NCBI RefSeq assembly: GCF_013204795.1
Contig: NZ_JABMKW010000008.1
Location: 372,001 to 436,000 of the forward strand
Reading direction: 5' to 3'
From: Pedobacter panaciterrae
GTDB lineage: Bacteria > Bacteroidota > Bacteroidia > Sphingobacteriales > Sphingobacteriaceae
DNA: 64,000 bases
Below are positions 53,901 through 60,848 of the stretch, piece by piece. Every line of letters starts with the position of its first letter. The stretch's first letter is position 1. Both the position numbers and the translations under genes were made by a program. A model generated the notes under the pieces. That model was not told the origin of the DNA. It ran no database searches and saw only the letters and a list, made by a program, of their open reading frames with translations.

Positions 53901-54663
53901 GGAGCATGATTACTATATGCCAGATCTGTTTTTCCCGCGGGAAGCATATATTTCATGGTTGCATAAGTTAGTAAAGGAGATTAAGAAAATAGATCCGAGC
54001 AGACCAGTTACCGTAGATCTGTATGCAAACAATAATCTGGGTAAGAATATCGCCATGCTTCATAGCAGGATTCCTGATATCGACTATTTTGGTTTGGTTG
54101 CGGATAAGAATTCTGATTCTGTTTCATTGTCAGAAATAAAGAATTTCAAAGAGCCATATTTCTTTAGCAGGGTAAATACTTCAGATTATTTAAAGAACAA
54201 GAGTGCTAAAGCAGGTGTGTTTATAGCCAACTGGCAAGATGAAATGACTAATCAGTTTGTCACATTTGATGGTCTTAAAGATTACTCCGGAAAGAATAAG
54301 TTTGAATTTTATGAGCTGTCAAATCAATGGACCGGTTCAAAATTACCTTCAAAGATGCCAATGATAAAGGTATTGTTGCCTTCGGTAACCATATTTGCGA
54401 ATATGCCTGTAACATACCGGGCTTTGGTCTTAAATTCAAACGAGTGGAGTTTACCCAAGCCTGAGGCAAACTTAAGGTTTAAATGGAATCTTGTGAAAAC
54501 TGATTCCTATGGTAATCCTGTTAATGTGATAGAACTGGGAGAGGGAAGTAGTATGACCTTAACCATTCCCGAGAATCCGTCAAGTTATAAACTATATCTC
54601 TATGCAATGAATGATAGTGAGGTCAAGATCGTAAGCACGAAACTTAATATTCCATTGAATTAG
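50875..54663 (+). CDS. Trimodular GT2 synthase fused to GH26-like and GH2-like domains
   Basis: This 1262-residue protein joins a membrane GT2 synthase (about 1-550) to two hydrolase-like domains. GT2 motifs: Asp120 in LCDEADD, DxD at D168/D170 (LDPDH), Glu258-Asp259 in AEDMH, and QQLKW at 295-299 with Lys where QxxRW has Arg. Membrane segments lie near 18-35, 46-62, 333-350, 360-378, 397-416, 442-459 and 466-485, then another near 530-546. A GH26-like domain (about 560-865) has acid/base E688 in FAHEAD and nucleophile E793 in LAEMG. A GH2-like barrel (about 895-1160) lacks both acids (NIANTP replaces NE; no E near 1098). It resembles no synthase I know of; product unknown. Confidence 0.78.
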   Translation: MKIVEPVINPTRKQTFTLRLMIVIGMLCMALFLRELFLTDAESIPLYWMLMATLIFMCLKIVHEWIHYFYITVPDTPKAEKIYTVDIFTTFCAGEPYEMINETLIAIKAIKYPHNTFLCDEADDPYLRKICEELGVVHVTRIKKINAKAGNINNALKQSSAELCVVLDPDHVPFPDFLDPIVSHFNNPEVGFVQIVQSYKNYDQSLIAKGAAQQTFQFYGPIMMTMNKYGTVLAIGANCTFRRSALDSIGGHAAGLAEDMHTAMQLHAKGWKSVYVPAVLARGLVPSTLSAYYSQQLKWSRGVFELLVTSYPQLFKNFTWQQKLHYGIIPMHYLSGVIFLINFLIPIFSLVFNTSPINIVFFNFITISFPLVMSIILIRHFVQRWVMEEEERGFHVVGGLLMIGTWWIFIIGLFYTILRKKVPYNPTPKDGRDENNWSLNIPNIAVIAISLFSIIFGLYKDWNPYNLIMAGFAGLNCIILSFTIVASRQSQFRKLKRKVPVLNSTMSYVSEFKARFWKLRRKIYSGVRSTALMITTLIVCGAIYFVNTRSGNEVKPLPYNYNKDIFISGIFAPEKSNGLTSLKLVKQYEIQSKLHFGIVSLYIPWGDHAESMLPNSLIDSIYKSNAIPMISWEPWQSLFDKVKSFEEGQKEEKVFSRILKGDYDDYLNAFSKQIKSLKRPVFIRFAHEADNPQYPWSAKGGNSAEEFKDGWKYVHDYFNKNGAYNAIWVWNPWKSDAVSGYFPGRPYVDWIGVTNLNYGTRNGSNSWYSMEQLYQPFHKNPLFKTDLPVMLAEMGSLPAEGKQDQWFQNAFKSIRRKFPEIKAAVFFNSSLDRNTIDTAIGKPLNWKIEDFTKVGLALKKYNKKRSWINYPNGIETAVNNTESSTKNINTQVLSEIRGVNYAKGQIWSTNYHALKKKEIVADILEMKKVGFNTIKYFGPSVYDRNVLNVAEDNGLKVAYSYWLPDNSDFIADRKALDSYADKVLNTVAELKGRKDIILWNIANTPLRKLEHDYYMPDLFFPREAYISWLHKLVKEIKKIDPSRPVTVDLYANNNLGKNIAMLHSRIPDIDYFGLVADKNSDSVSLSEIKNFKEPYFFSRVNTSDYLKNKSAKAGVFIANWQDEMTNQFVTFDGLKDYSGKNKFEFYELSNQWTGSKLPSKMPMIKVLLPSVTIFANMPVTYRALVLNSNEWSLPKPEANLRFKWNLVKTDSYGNPVNVIELGEGSSMTLTIPENPSSYKLYLYAMNDSEVKIVSTKLNIPLN

Positions 54664-54667
54664 AGAT

Positions 54668-54708
54668 AAAACATAAAAGGCTACCATTACAGTAGCCTTT
54701 TATGTTTT
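54668..54708. terminator. Strong bidirectional terminator after the synthase operon
   Basis: AAAACATAAAAGGCTAC (54668-54684) pairs perfectly with GTAGCCTTTTATGTTTT (54692-54708) around a 7-base loop, giving A and T runs on both sides. It serves the plus-strand synthase operon and possibly the opposite strand. Confidence 0.85.
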
Positions 54709-54769
54709 AATCGGTGGACTTGAGGGGGGAGACAATCGAACTTTTTTGGCTAAAATTAGGCATTCCCAC

Positions 54770-55093
54770 TTATCCTATAATCTTCAATGACTGTATAAGT
54801 TCATCGACTATTTTCAGGTGATAGCTCATTAAAATAGGGCTACCTGGAAAATTTCCTGAAACTTCTGCTTTTAAAATACTTTCAGTTTCTTTCTCTTCGA
54901 AACTAACGGCCTTCATGGTGGCTTCGTAACGCTCGTTGGCGTCCGCTATCCAATGCTCTATTTCTTTTCTTCCACTGTGCGTTCTGCCCTCATCAAAAAC
55001 TAGTGCTGTTTCTGAAAAACATTTCGCATAAGCAACACTATCAAAACTGTTCTGCGCTTGTACTAGATTAGTTATTACTTTCGGTAAGTTCAT
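54770..55093 (-). CDS. SnoaL/NTF2-like small protein
   Basis: A 107-residue protein of the NTF2-like superfamily: FDSVAYAKCFSETALVFDEGR and TMKAVSFEEKETESILKAEVSGNFPGS carry the cone-shaped alpha+beta layout and the aromatic/acidic pocket residues. Such proteins are often binding proteins or isomerases. It is directly downstream of a short-chain dehydrogenase gene (24 bases) and they are probably co-transcribed. Function beyond the fold is unknown. Confidence 0.75.
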   Translation of the reverse strand: MNLPKVITNLVQAQNSFDSVAYAKCFSETALVFDEGRTHSGRKEIEHWIADANERYEATMKAVSFEEKETESILKAEVSGNFPGSPILMSYHLKIVDELIQSLKIIG

Positions 55094-55116
55094 TTTTTTT
55101 TAATTTTTAAAGATGA

Positions 55117-55908
55117 TTAAATTGTTGGTAAGGTGCCTCCGTCGATAACAAATTCAGTTCCTGTCAGATAACTAGCTCTTGGCGAAACTATAAAACCGAC
55201 CAGTTCAGCTACTTCCTCCGGCTCTGCAGGTCTGCCAAAGGGTATGCCACCCAAGGCATCCATTACGCTTTTCTGGGCCTCCTCAATGGAAATATTTGAT
55301 CCTTGGGCGATCCTTTCCAAAAAACCTTTTACTGCAGTGGTTTTTATCCATCCTGGAGAAACAGTCAGTACGCGTACACCTTTTGGCGTTACTTCATTTG
55401 ATAGGCTTTTACTATAGTTGATCAGTCCCGCTTTTGCAGCGGCATAAGGTAAAGTGGAGTCATATAAAGGCAATTTGCCCTGGATTGAAGCAATGTGGAT
55501 AATAACACCACTTTTTTGTGCAATCATCTGCGGTAAAAATCCCCTGTCTAGTCGAACAGGCGCAAGCAAGTTTGCCTGTAGGGTGGATTCCCAATCTTCA
55601 TCGGTTAAGGAGGCAAAGCCCCCGGCCGGTGTTTGCGAAGAACCAAGGTTGTTCACCAAAATATCTAGTCTTCCATAAGTCGACAGCACTTCGCTGGTTA
55701 CTTTTCGGACTCCTTCTGCCTTACTTAAATCGGAAGGAATGAAATGTAGGTTGCTGTTCTCTTTTTCGGGTGCGTTCCTTGCGGTAATGATAACCGTTGC
55801 GCCGGCTTGCAAGAGCCTTTCTGCAATTGCCCTTCCGGCTCCTTTTGTCCCTCCCGTTACCAGGGAAATCTTGCCCAATAACTCATTGTTGAAATTAAAT
55901 TGTTCCAT
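55117..55908 (-). CDS. Short-chain dehydrogenase/reductase (SDR)
   Basis: I use the ATG at 55908 (MEQFNFNNELLGK); a TTG at 55932 is less likely. The 263-residue protein has the nucleotide-binding TGGTKGAGRAIAERL, NNLGSSQTPAGG (NNxG-like), catalytic Ser in VIIHIASIQGKL and Tyr-x3-Lys in PYAAAKAGL, with late YLTGTEFVIDGG. NAD(P)H-dependent oxidoreductase acting on a hydroxyl or keto substrate. It pairs with the NTF2-like gene and is divergent from an HxlR-type regulator gene, a typical arrangement for a regulated detoxification module. Confidence 0.88.
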   Translation of the reverse strand: MEQFNFNNELLGKISLVTGGTKGAGRAIAERLLQAGATVIITARNAPEKENSNLHFIPSDLSKAEGVRKVTSEVLSTYGRLDILVNNLGSSQTPAGGFASLTDEDWESTLQANLLAPVRLDRGFLPQMIAQKSGVIIHIASIQGKLPLYDSTLPYAAAKAGLINYSKSLSNEVTPKGVRVLTVSPGWIKTTAVKGFLERIAQGSNISIEEAQKSVMDALGGIPFGRPAEPEEVAELVGFIVSPRASYLTGTEFVIDGGTLPTI

Positions 55909-56036
55909 ATTTAAGAATTGTTTACGGGACAAAATTGGGGAGTAAAAACAGTTTACACAATTACGGAATTACGATTCGGATAGGAATAAATTTTTCCCCT
56001 ATTGCACAAAATGGAACATAGGTGTAACTTTATAAA

Positions 56037-56381
56037 ATGTACGAAAGAAAGATAATACCGAATTTGAATTGTGGATTTGATCTTATCGGTGAAGTACTTT
56101 TCGGAAAATGGAAAATCCGTTTGCTATGGTTTATCAATGAGGGGCATAAACGCCCAAGCGAATTGCAACGCAAAATCCCAGATGCTTCGCGTAGGGTCTT
56201 GAATATTCAGTTGAAAGAGCACGAACTGGTGACTAGAAAAATTTTTCCTGTTGTATCGCCAAAGGTAGAATACAGCCTTACCGAATTTGGTAGGACATTA
56301 ATCCCAGTGATTGCAGCATTAGGGCAGTGGGGTGATGAAAACGAAGTGCGTTTGCGTGATGTGATTTTAAGACAAGTTTAA
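56037..56381 (+). CDS. HxlR-family transcriptional regulator
   Basis: The 114-residue winged-helix protein reads NCGFDLIGEVLFGKWKIRLLWFINEG, then RPSELQRKIPDASRRVLNIQLKEHELVTRKIF and the wing PVVSPKVEYSLTEFGRTL, the HxlR/YybR family pattern. Members often respond to electrophiles or formaldehyde through a conserved Cys near the N terminus; here Cys12 in LNCGFD could do this. Divergent from the SDR/NTF2-like operon, which it likely controls. Confidence 0.88.
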   Translation: MYERKIIPNLNCGFDLIGEVLFGKWKIRLLWFINEGHKRPSELQRKIPDASRRVLNIQLKEHELVTRKIFPVVSPKVEYSLTEFGRTLIPVIAALGQWGDENEVRLRDVILRQV

Positions 56382-56563
56382 TATTGCTTAATTTCACCTC
56401 TACAAGTAACGCTTCTTTGAAGAATCAACTTTAAACACCTCACCTCATAATTCGCATGGATGCTATACAGGAAAATCTGGATGGTAAAGTATCCTAGCTT
56501 TTATAGTTCCCCTTGGTCTTGGTCCCAGGTGATTATGCAATTCTGTTTTACCTTACCTCCTAT

Positions 56564-57295
56564 TTACCAGGGTAAAAATTCGTCTGATTGTGAAAAAGTT
56601 CCTGTTGGACCATTCTCATCAATTAATGCCATGGCAACGCCAGACTTAGCACCTTCTTCCGGAGTTAAGGGTGCCTGATCTGAACCGATGGATGTTTGCA
56701 CCCAACCTGGACTAACTGCATTTACTTTAATCTTGGAAGCGTCAAGGGCATTAGCCAGAAAAACTGTGAACTGGTTCAATGCCGTTTTTGAAGCACTATA
56801 AGCATAAGGTTTTAAAGCGTATAACCAATGTTCTTTATCCAAATGAACACCAAAGGAACCGGACAAGCTGCTGATGTTTACAATACGCCCCGCTTTGCTT
56901 TTTCTTATTGCGGGCAATAATGCCTGAGTCAGCTCTACGGTACCGAAATAATTAATATCAAAAGTATCCCGCAGGGTTTGTACGGGTACAGTTTCCGTGT
57001 TATTTCCGAACCACACGCCGTCTAAAAATACGGCTGCATTGTTGATTAGAATGTCCAAGACACCATATTCGCTTTCAATATATTTTCTAACGTTATCAAT
57101 ATCAGCCGGATTACTGATGTCAAGTTTAACAAAGATAACATCTAATGATGCTTCCCTTAAGGCCGCTTCCGCTTTTTTGCCTTCGATTTCATTTCTTGCC
57201 CCTAATAAAACTTTAATATTATGAGCTGCTAGTTGTTTCGCTGTTTCAAAACCTATTCCTTTATTGGCTCCGGTTACTAATGCTAACTTTTTCAT
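56564..57295 (-). CDS. Short-chain dehydrogenase/reductase (SDR), carbonyl reductase-like
   Basis: A 243-residue NADPH-dependent SDR: ALVTGANKGIGFETAKQL at the N terminus (the TGxxxGIG dinucleotide motif), NNAAVFLDG, Ser in VNISSLSGSFG, and the Tyr-x3-Lys pair in PYAYSASKTALNQF. The GFETAKQL variant is found in carbonyl reductases of the plant/bacterial salutaridine-type branch. Substrate unknown. Lies between an AraC-family gene on the same strand (117 bases upstream of it) and the HxlR gene. Confidence 0.88.
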   Translation of the reverse strand: MKKLALVTGANKGIGFETAKQLAAHNIKVLLGARNEIEGKKAEAALREASLDVIFVKLDISNPADIDNVRKYIESEYGVLDILINNAAVFLDGVWFGNNTETVPVQTLRDTFDINYFGTVELTQALLPAIRKSKAGRIVNISSLSGSFGVHLDKEHWLYALKPYAYSASKTALNQFTVFLANALDASKIKVNAVSPGWVQTSIGSDQAPLTPEEGAKSGVAMALIDENGPTGTFSQSDEFLPW

Positions 57296-57411
57296 TTTGC
57301 AAGTTGTTTAATTTCAATGCAAATGTAGAGAGGATGACATGGCCAATGTTAGCGTAAATAAAACCGATCCTTACTAAAATCAAACTTTCTTGCACAAACT
57401 TCGAGGAGCAG

Positions 57412-58323
57412 CTATTCCTTATGTAATTTTCTGTATCCTGTGGGAGAACTGCGGGCATGCTTTTTAAAGAATAAATTGAAATGTGACGGCTCTTCGAAAC
57501 CGAGTGCAGAAGAAATCTCCGCAATGTTCCAGTTGGTTAATTTTAATAAGATCTTAGCCTCTTGAACAAGTCTTGCTGCGATGATCTCACTTACGGTTCT
57601 TCCTTTGGACAATTTTACCTGGCGGTTCAAATAATTGGGATGGAGTGATAGACTGTCTGCGAAATCCTTTGCAGTTTTAAATTTGATCGTATCCTGAGGG
57701 GATTCTATGGGAAACTGCGATTCTAACAATCTTATAAAGGAACAGGCGATAACCTCGGTGGTATTATTTGTTTTTACGAAGGAGCTAAACGGAGCGAGTT
57801 TTTGTGCATTAAAAATAATTTCAAGTAAATAGGTGCGTAGCAGATTCTCTTTAAAAGGGCTATCGGTTTGTGATTCATCAAACATTTTATTGTAGACCTC
57901 AATAAAGTGTTTCGTCTGTTCCTCTGTAAGGGAATAGATGTTCTGCCTGCCTGGTTTATAGATCGGAAATTCAAGTAGACGATAACCACTGTTAACTTTA
58001 GTAATAAACTCCTCTTTAAACACGCAACTGATGCCGGAGTACCCTAAACCGGCCGAATGTATCCCAAAAGGAATTTTTGTGGTGGTGAATAGTAAAGAGT
58101 TGCCCGAAACATCAATGTTCTTATCTTCAAATTCAAGCCGATAGTTCCCTTGTAATAAAGTGGCGGTGTAAAATTTCTTCCTGCTATATTCCAATGAAAA
58201 AATCGGATTCCCGGTTATGCTCAGGTCCAGTATATGAAAAGTATTTGGACTATTTTGGATTGTGTCTGATAAAGCAGTACTATTTGCCGGGTCAATAGAA
58301 GATGTAGCATCAGATATTTTCAT
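57412..58323 (-). CDS. AraC-family transcriptional regulator
   Basis: I start at the ATG at 58323 (MKISDATSSID), supported by a -7 box 3 bases upstream; the longer frame starts with TTG. The 303-residue protein has an N-terminal cupin-like sensing region and a C-terminal double helix-turn-helix from about 210: KDFADSLSLHPNYLNRQVKLSKGRTVSEII, then NWNIAEISSALGFEEPSHFNLFFKKHARSSPTGYR, the AraC/XylS signature. It probably activates the SDR gene located directly downstream. Inducer unknown. Confidence 0.88.
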   Translation of the reverse strand: MKISDATSSIDPANSTALSDTIQNSPNTFHILDLSITGNPIFSLEYSRKKFYTATLLQGNYRLEFEDKNIDVSGNSLLFTTTKIPFGIHSAGLGYSGISCVFKEEFITKVNSGYRLLEFPIYKPGRQNIYSLTEEQTKHFIEVYNKMFDESQTDSPFKENLLRTYLLEIIFNAQKLAPFSSFVKTNNTTEVIACSFIRLLESQFPIESPQDTIKFKTAKDFADSLSLHPNYLNRQVKLSKGRTVSEIIAARLVQEAKILLKLTNWNIAEISSALGFEEPSHFNLFFKKHARSSPTGYRKLHKE

Positions 58324-58326
58324 AAG

Positions 58327-58334
58327 CAAAAATA
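58327..58334 (-). promoter_or_regulatory. -7 box TATTTTTG directly before the AraC-family gene
   Basis: Exact TAnnTTTG match on the minus strand, 3 bases from the ATG at 58323; fits a leaderless message. The gap to the tmRNA terminator (58335-58571) shows nothing else recognisable. Confidence 0.45.
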
Positions 58335-58571
58335 AGTAAAATTCAGTTCAAAGATTAGCGCCTAATTTAAATACATCGTTTCAGCCAGTTATTTGAATAA
58401 ACATCCCTTTGATTTTTGGTCGATGTAGTGGTAAAGAAGGAAAGGACTTTTCAAAGTAGTTTACTGCTAATAATTAGCTAATTACGGTTTTATGGAAGGA
58501 AGTAGTTTAGATAATCGAACACTTTAACTGCTTGATATCAAATGATCTATTATTTTTTTTGAAAAAGAAAA

Positions 58572-58619
58572 AACCTCTAATTTATCTTTAACTATTTGTT
58601 AATCAATAAATTAGAGGTT
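58572..58619 (-). terminator. Terminator of ssrA
   Basis: AACCTCTAATTTAT (58572-58585) pairs perfectly with ATAAATTAGAGGTT (58606-58619), loop of 20, followed on the minus strand by a T run. It begins 7 bases after the tmRNA 3' end. Confidence 0.8.
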
Positions 58620-58625
58620 ATTCCG

Positions 58626-58989
58626 TGGACCCGAAGGGAGTCGAACCCTTGTCCAGTTGTGTGATAAATTATGCTTTCTTCATGCTTATTTTCCAATTAA
58701 TTGTAGGGATCTGGCGGGCTGGAAACCGACCTAACCTTTCACCTTAGGTACTTTATCTCACAAATGTAGCGTACCTTACAAATGCCAGCTTCGTTATTTC
58801 GATGCTCCGGATTCTAGCCTAACGATGCAGCAGCTAGAGGAACAAAAGCTTATCTAATTCTAAATTAGGCAGCTAAGGCGTAGTTATTTTCGCCAATTAT
58901 AGTTTGAACGTTATCTTTTAAGTGCTCTCCGTACAACGCACTGCATGCTTACATACTCAGCGCCACCCTGTCAAATCCAGAACGAGCCC
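58626..58989 (-). ncRNA. ssrA: Transfer-messenger RNA (tmRNA)
   Basis: On the minus strand the 5' end GGGCTCG pairs with the 3' strand CGGGTCC to close a tRNA-like acceptor stem, with the T arm AAGGG-TTCGACT-CCCTT close to the 3' end and TTCTGGATTTGACAGGG at the 5' side, both tmRNA hallmarks. The tag frame at 58868-58894 reads GENNYALAA and is followed by TAA (58865-58867). CCA is not encoded and must be added. Mature length about 364 bases. It rescues stalled ribosomes with SmpB; a tag ending in LAA marks the product for proteases. Pseudoknot regions fill the rest. Confidence 0.95.
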
Positions 58990-58998
58990 ATTATATGT

Positions 58999-59054
58999 GC
59001 TGATGGTGTGTGGTTAACTACTCCTTTCAAACCATCAGCTTAGATACAAAAGTA
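58999..59054 (-). promoter_or_regulatory. tmRNA promoter box and precursor 5' hairpin
   Basis: A -7 box TACTTTTG sits at 59047-59054 on the minus strand. Between it and the mature 5' end, GCTGATGGT (58999-59007) pairs with ACCATCAGC (59031-59039), so the 5' leader of the precursor folds into a stem just before the RNase P cut site. Confidence 0.55.
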
Positions 59055-59060
59055 CTAAAA

Positions 59061-60263
59061 TTATGCCATAGTTCTACCAGGATATTGTTTTAATGCAATA
59101 TCCAGACAATCCATAGCACTATTAAGGTCGGCGGTATTTAAGACATAAGCCATTCTAACCTCGTTTTTTCCATAACCTTCAGTCGAATAAAACCCGGTAG
59201 CAGGAGCCATCATAACGGTTGCGCCATCATGAGTAAAGCTTTCCAGTATCCACTGACAAAATTGATCAGCATCATCTATTGGTAATCTAGCTACAACATA
59301 AAAAGCACCGCCCGGATTAGGGCAAAACACTCCTTCGATAGCATTTAACCTTTTTACCAATGTATCTCTTCTTAAGGTATATTCTTTGTTTACCTCCTCA
59401 AAATAGCTATCAGGGGTATCCACTGCTGCTGTTCCGGCAATTTGTTCAACCATACCCGGACTTAATCTGGCCTGGGCAAATTTTAATGCCGATTGGATTA
59501 CTTCTTTGTTCTTAGTGATAATACAACCTAATCTTGCACCACAAGCACTGTAGCGTTTAGAAACGGTATCTATTACCACTACATTTTCATCTATTCCATC
59601 GAGGTATAAAGGAGAGATAAATTCTCTGCCATCATAGCAAAACTCTCTGTAAGCCTCGTCAGAAAACAAGAAAAGGTCATATTTTAAGCAAAGTGCTTTA
59701 AGGGCTTCCAGCTCTTCTCCTGAGTATAAATAACCTGTAGGATTATTTGGATTGCAAATAATAATACCCCTGGTTTTATCGGTAATTAACTTTTCAAAAT
59801 CAGCTATTGGAGGGAGTGCAAAACCATTTTCTATATGCGATAATATTGGTTTTACAACCACATTACTCATGCAAGCAAACCCATTATAGTTGGCATAAAA
59901 AGGCTCAGGAACAATAATTTCATCGCCTTCGTTAATACAGGTCTGCATGGCTATGGTGATAGCTTCAGATCCGCCTACAGTTACCAAAATATCTTCAGGG
60001 GTAATGTTGTACCCAAGTTTATTATAGTATTCGGCAAGTTTAGTTCTATAGGTCAGTGTGCCTTCAGAAGGAGTATAGGCCCAAACATTGAATGTAATAT
60101 TTTTGATGGCATTTAACATCACTTCCGGCGTCGCTATGTCAGGTTGTCCAATATTTAAATGGTACACCTTTTTTCCGTCCCTCTTTGCCTGATCAGCAAA
60201 CGGGGTTAATTTTCTAATTGGCGAAGCGGGCATTTGTACCCCTTTCTCTGAAATCCTTGGCAT
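59061..60263 (-). CDS. PLP-dependent aspartate-type aminotransferase
   Basis: The 400-residue protein is a fold-type I, class I aminotransferase: LNIGQPDIATP, VGGSEAI, NPNNPTGYLYSGEE and the Schiff-base Lys236 in DTVSKRYSACGARLG. The subgroup with SKRYSACGARLG is the aspartate/prephenate-type (AspB-like) clade, which makes aspartate, glutamate or aromatic amino acids. Substrate is not decided by sequence alone. The ATG is 4 bases from an exact -7 box. It ends 72 bases from the tmRNA gene on the same strand. Confidence 0.9.
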   Translation of the reverse strand: MPRISEKGVQMPASPIRKLTPFADQAKRDGKKVYHLNIGQPDIATPEVMLNAIKNITFNVWAYTPSEGTLTYRTKLAEYYNKLGYNITPEDILVTVGGSEAITIAMQTCINEGDEIIVPEPFYANYNGFACMSNVVVKPILSHIENGFALPPIADFEKLITDKTRGIIICNPNNPTGYLYSGEELEALKALCLKYDLFLFSDEAYREFCYDGREFISPLYLDGIDENVVVIDTVSKRYSACGARLGCIITKNKEVIQSALKFAQARLSPGMVEQIAGTAAVDTPDSYFEEVNKEYTLRRDTLVKRLNAIEGVFCPNPGGAFYVVARLPIDDADQFCQWILESFTHDGATVMMAPATGFYSTEGYGKNEVRMAYVLNTADLNSAMDCLDIALKQYPGRTMA

Positions 60264-60267
60264 GGTA

Positions 60268-60275
60268 CAAAAGTA
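60268..60275 (-). promoter_or_regulatory. -7 box TACTTTTG abutting the aminotransferase start
   Basis: Exact TAnnTTTG match 4 bases from the ATG at 60263. The box lies directly after the T run of the preceding terminator. Confidence 0.5.
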
Positions 60276-60279
60276 AAAA

Positions 60280-60299
60280 ACCTCGTTGATTAACGAGGT
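60280..60299 (-). terminator. Terminator of the DUF1573 gene
   Basis: ACCTCGTT (60280-60287) pairs with AACGAGGT (60292-60299), loop GATT, with a T run on the minus strand (A run at 60275-60280). It ends the DUF1573 transcript just ahead of the next promoter box. Confidence 0.75.
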
Positions 60300-60327
60300 C
60301 TTTTCTTAGAAATATCTTTATTGGATT

Positions 60328-60717
60328 CTATTTAGTACTTCCAGCTACAGTTTCGCCTTTGATGTAAAGAACTTTAGTAGTTGTTTTAGCATTAGAAGTT
60401 ATAGTAATGCTTTTGCTAAATGGAAGTGCTGCAGTAGGGTTATAAGTAACTTTAATTGTTCCTGTTTCTCCTTTTTTGATTGGAGTTTTGGTGTATTCAG
60501 GTACTGTACAGCCACAAGTTGTTTCAACTTTGCTAAGGATCAATGGTTGATCTCCTATATTAGTGAATTTAAAATCTACAGAAGCAGGTTTGTTCAAAGG
60601 GATTTTTCCAAAGTCATAAGTCTCTTTGTCAAATTTAAACTCCGCTGGTTTAGATTGAGCATTTGATGCAACACTTATTCCTAAAATTAATGTAAATAGT
60701 AATAATAACTTTTTCAT
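60328..60717 (-). CDS. Secreted DUF1573 protein
   Basis: A 129-residue protein with a signal peptide (LLLFTLILGISVASNAQ) and one DUF1573 domain: FKFDKETYDFGKIPLNKP, then ADFKFTN-like SVDFKFTNIGDQPL, VETTCGCTVPEY with the conserved CGC cysteines, and KGETGTIKVTYNPTA. This Ig-like fold is common in Bacteroidota envelope proteins; role unknown. Terminator at 60280-60299 and no operon partner. Confidence 0.88.
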   Translation of the reverse strand: MKKLLLLFTLILGISVASNAQSKPAEFKFDKETYDFGKIPLNKPASVDFKFTNIGDQPLILSKVETTCGCTVPEYTKTPIKKGETGTIKVTYNPTAALPFSKSITITSNAKTTTKVLYIKGETVAGSTK

Positions 60718-60821
60718 CTTATGTGGGTTTTAAAACAAATTTAATGTTTTAAACGATAATTCAAAAAGTATTCCAATATATAAATTAACTCACACCGTTA
60801 AGTCATACTTTAGAATTTATG

Positions 60822-60829
60822 TATCTTTG
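60822..60829 (+). promoter_or_regulatory. -7 box TATCTTTG for the E1 fusion gene
   Basis: Exact TAnnTTTG match, 19 bases before the ATG at 60849. It overlaps an upstream in-frame ATG at 60819, which argues for the downstream start. Confidence 0.5.
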
Positions 60830-60848
60830 CCCCATAACTGATTTGCTT

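Noticed and set aside
56460..56678. Small plus-strand ORF after the HxlR gene
   Set aside because: It overlaps the 3' end of the opposite-strand SDR gene and shows no recognisable protein features.
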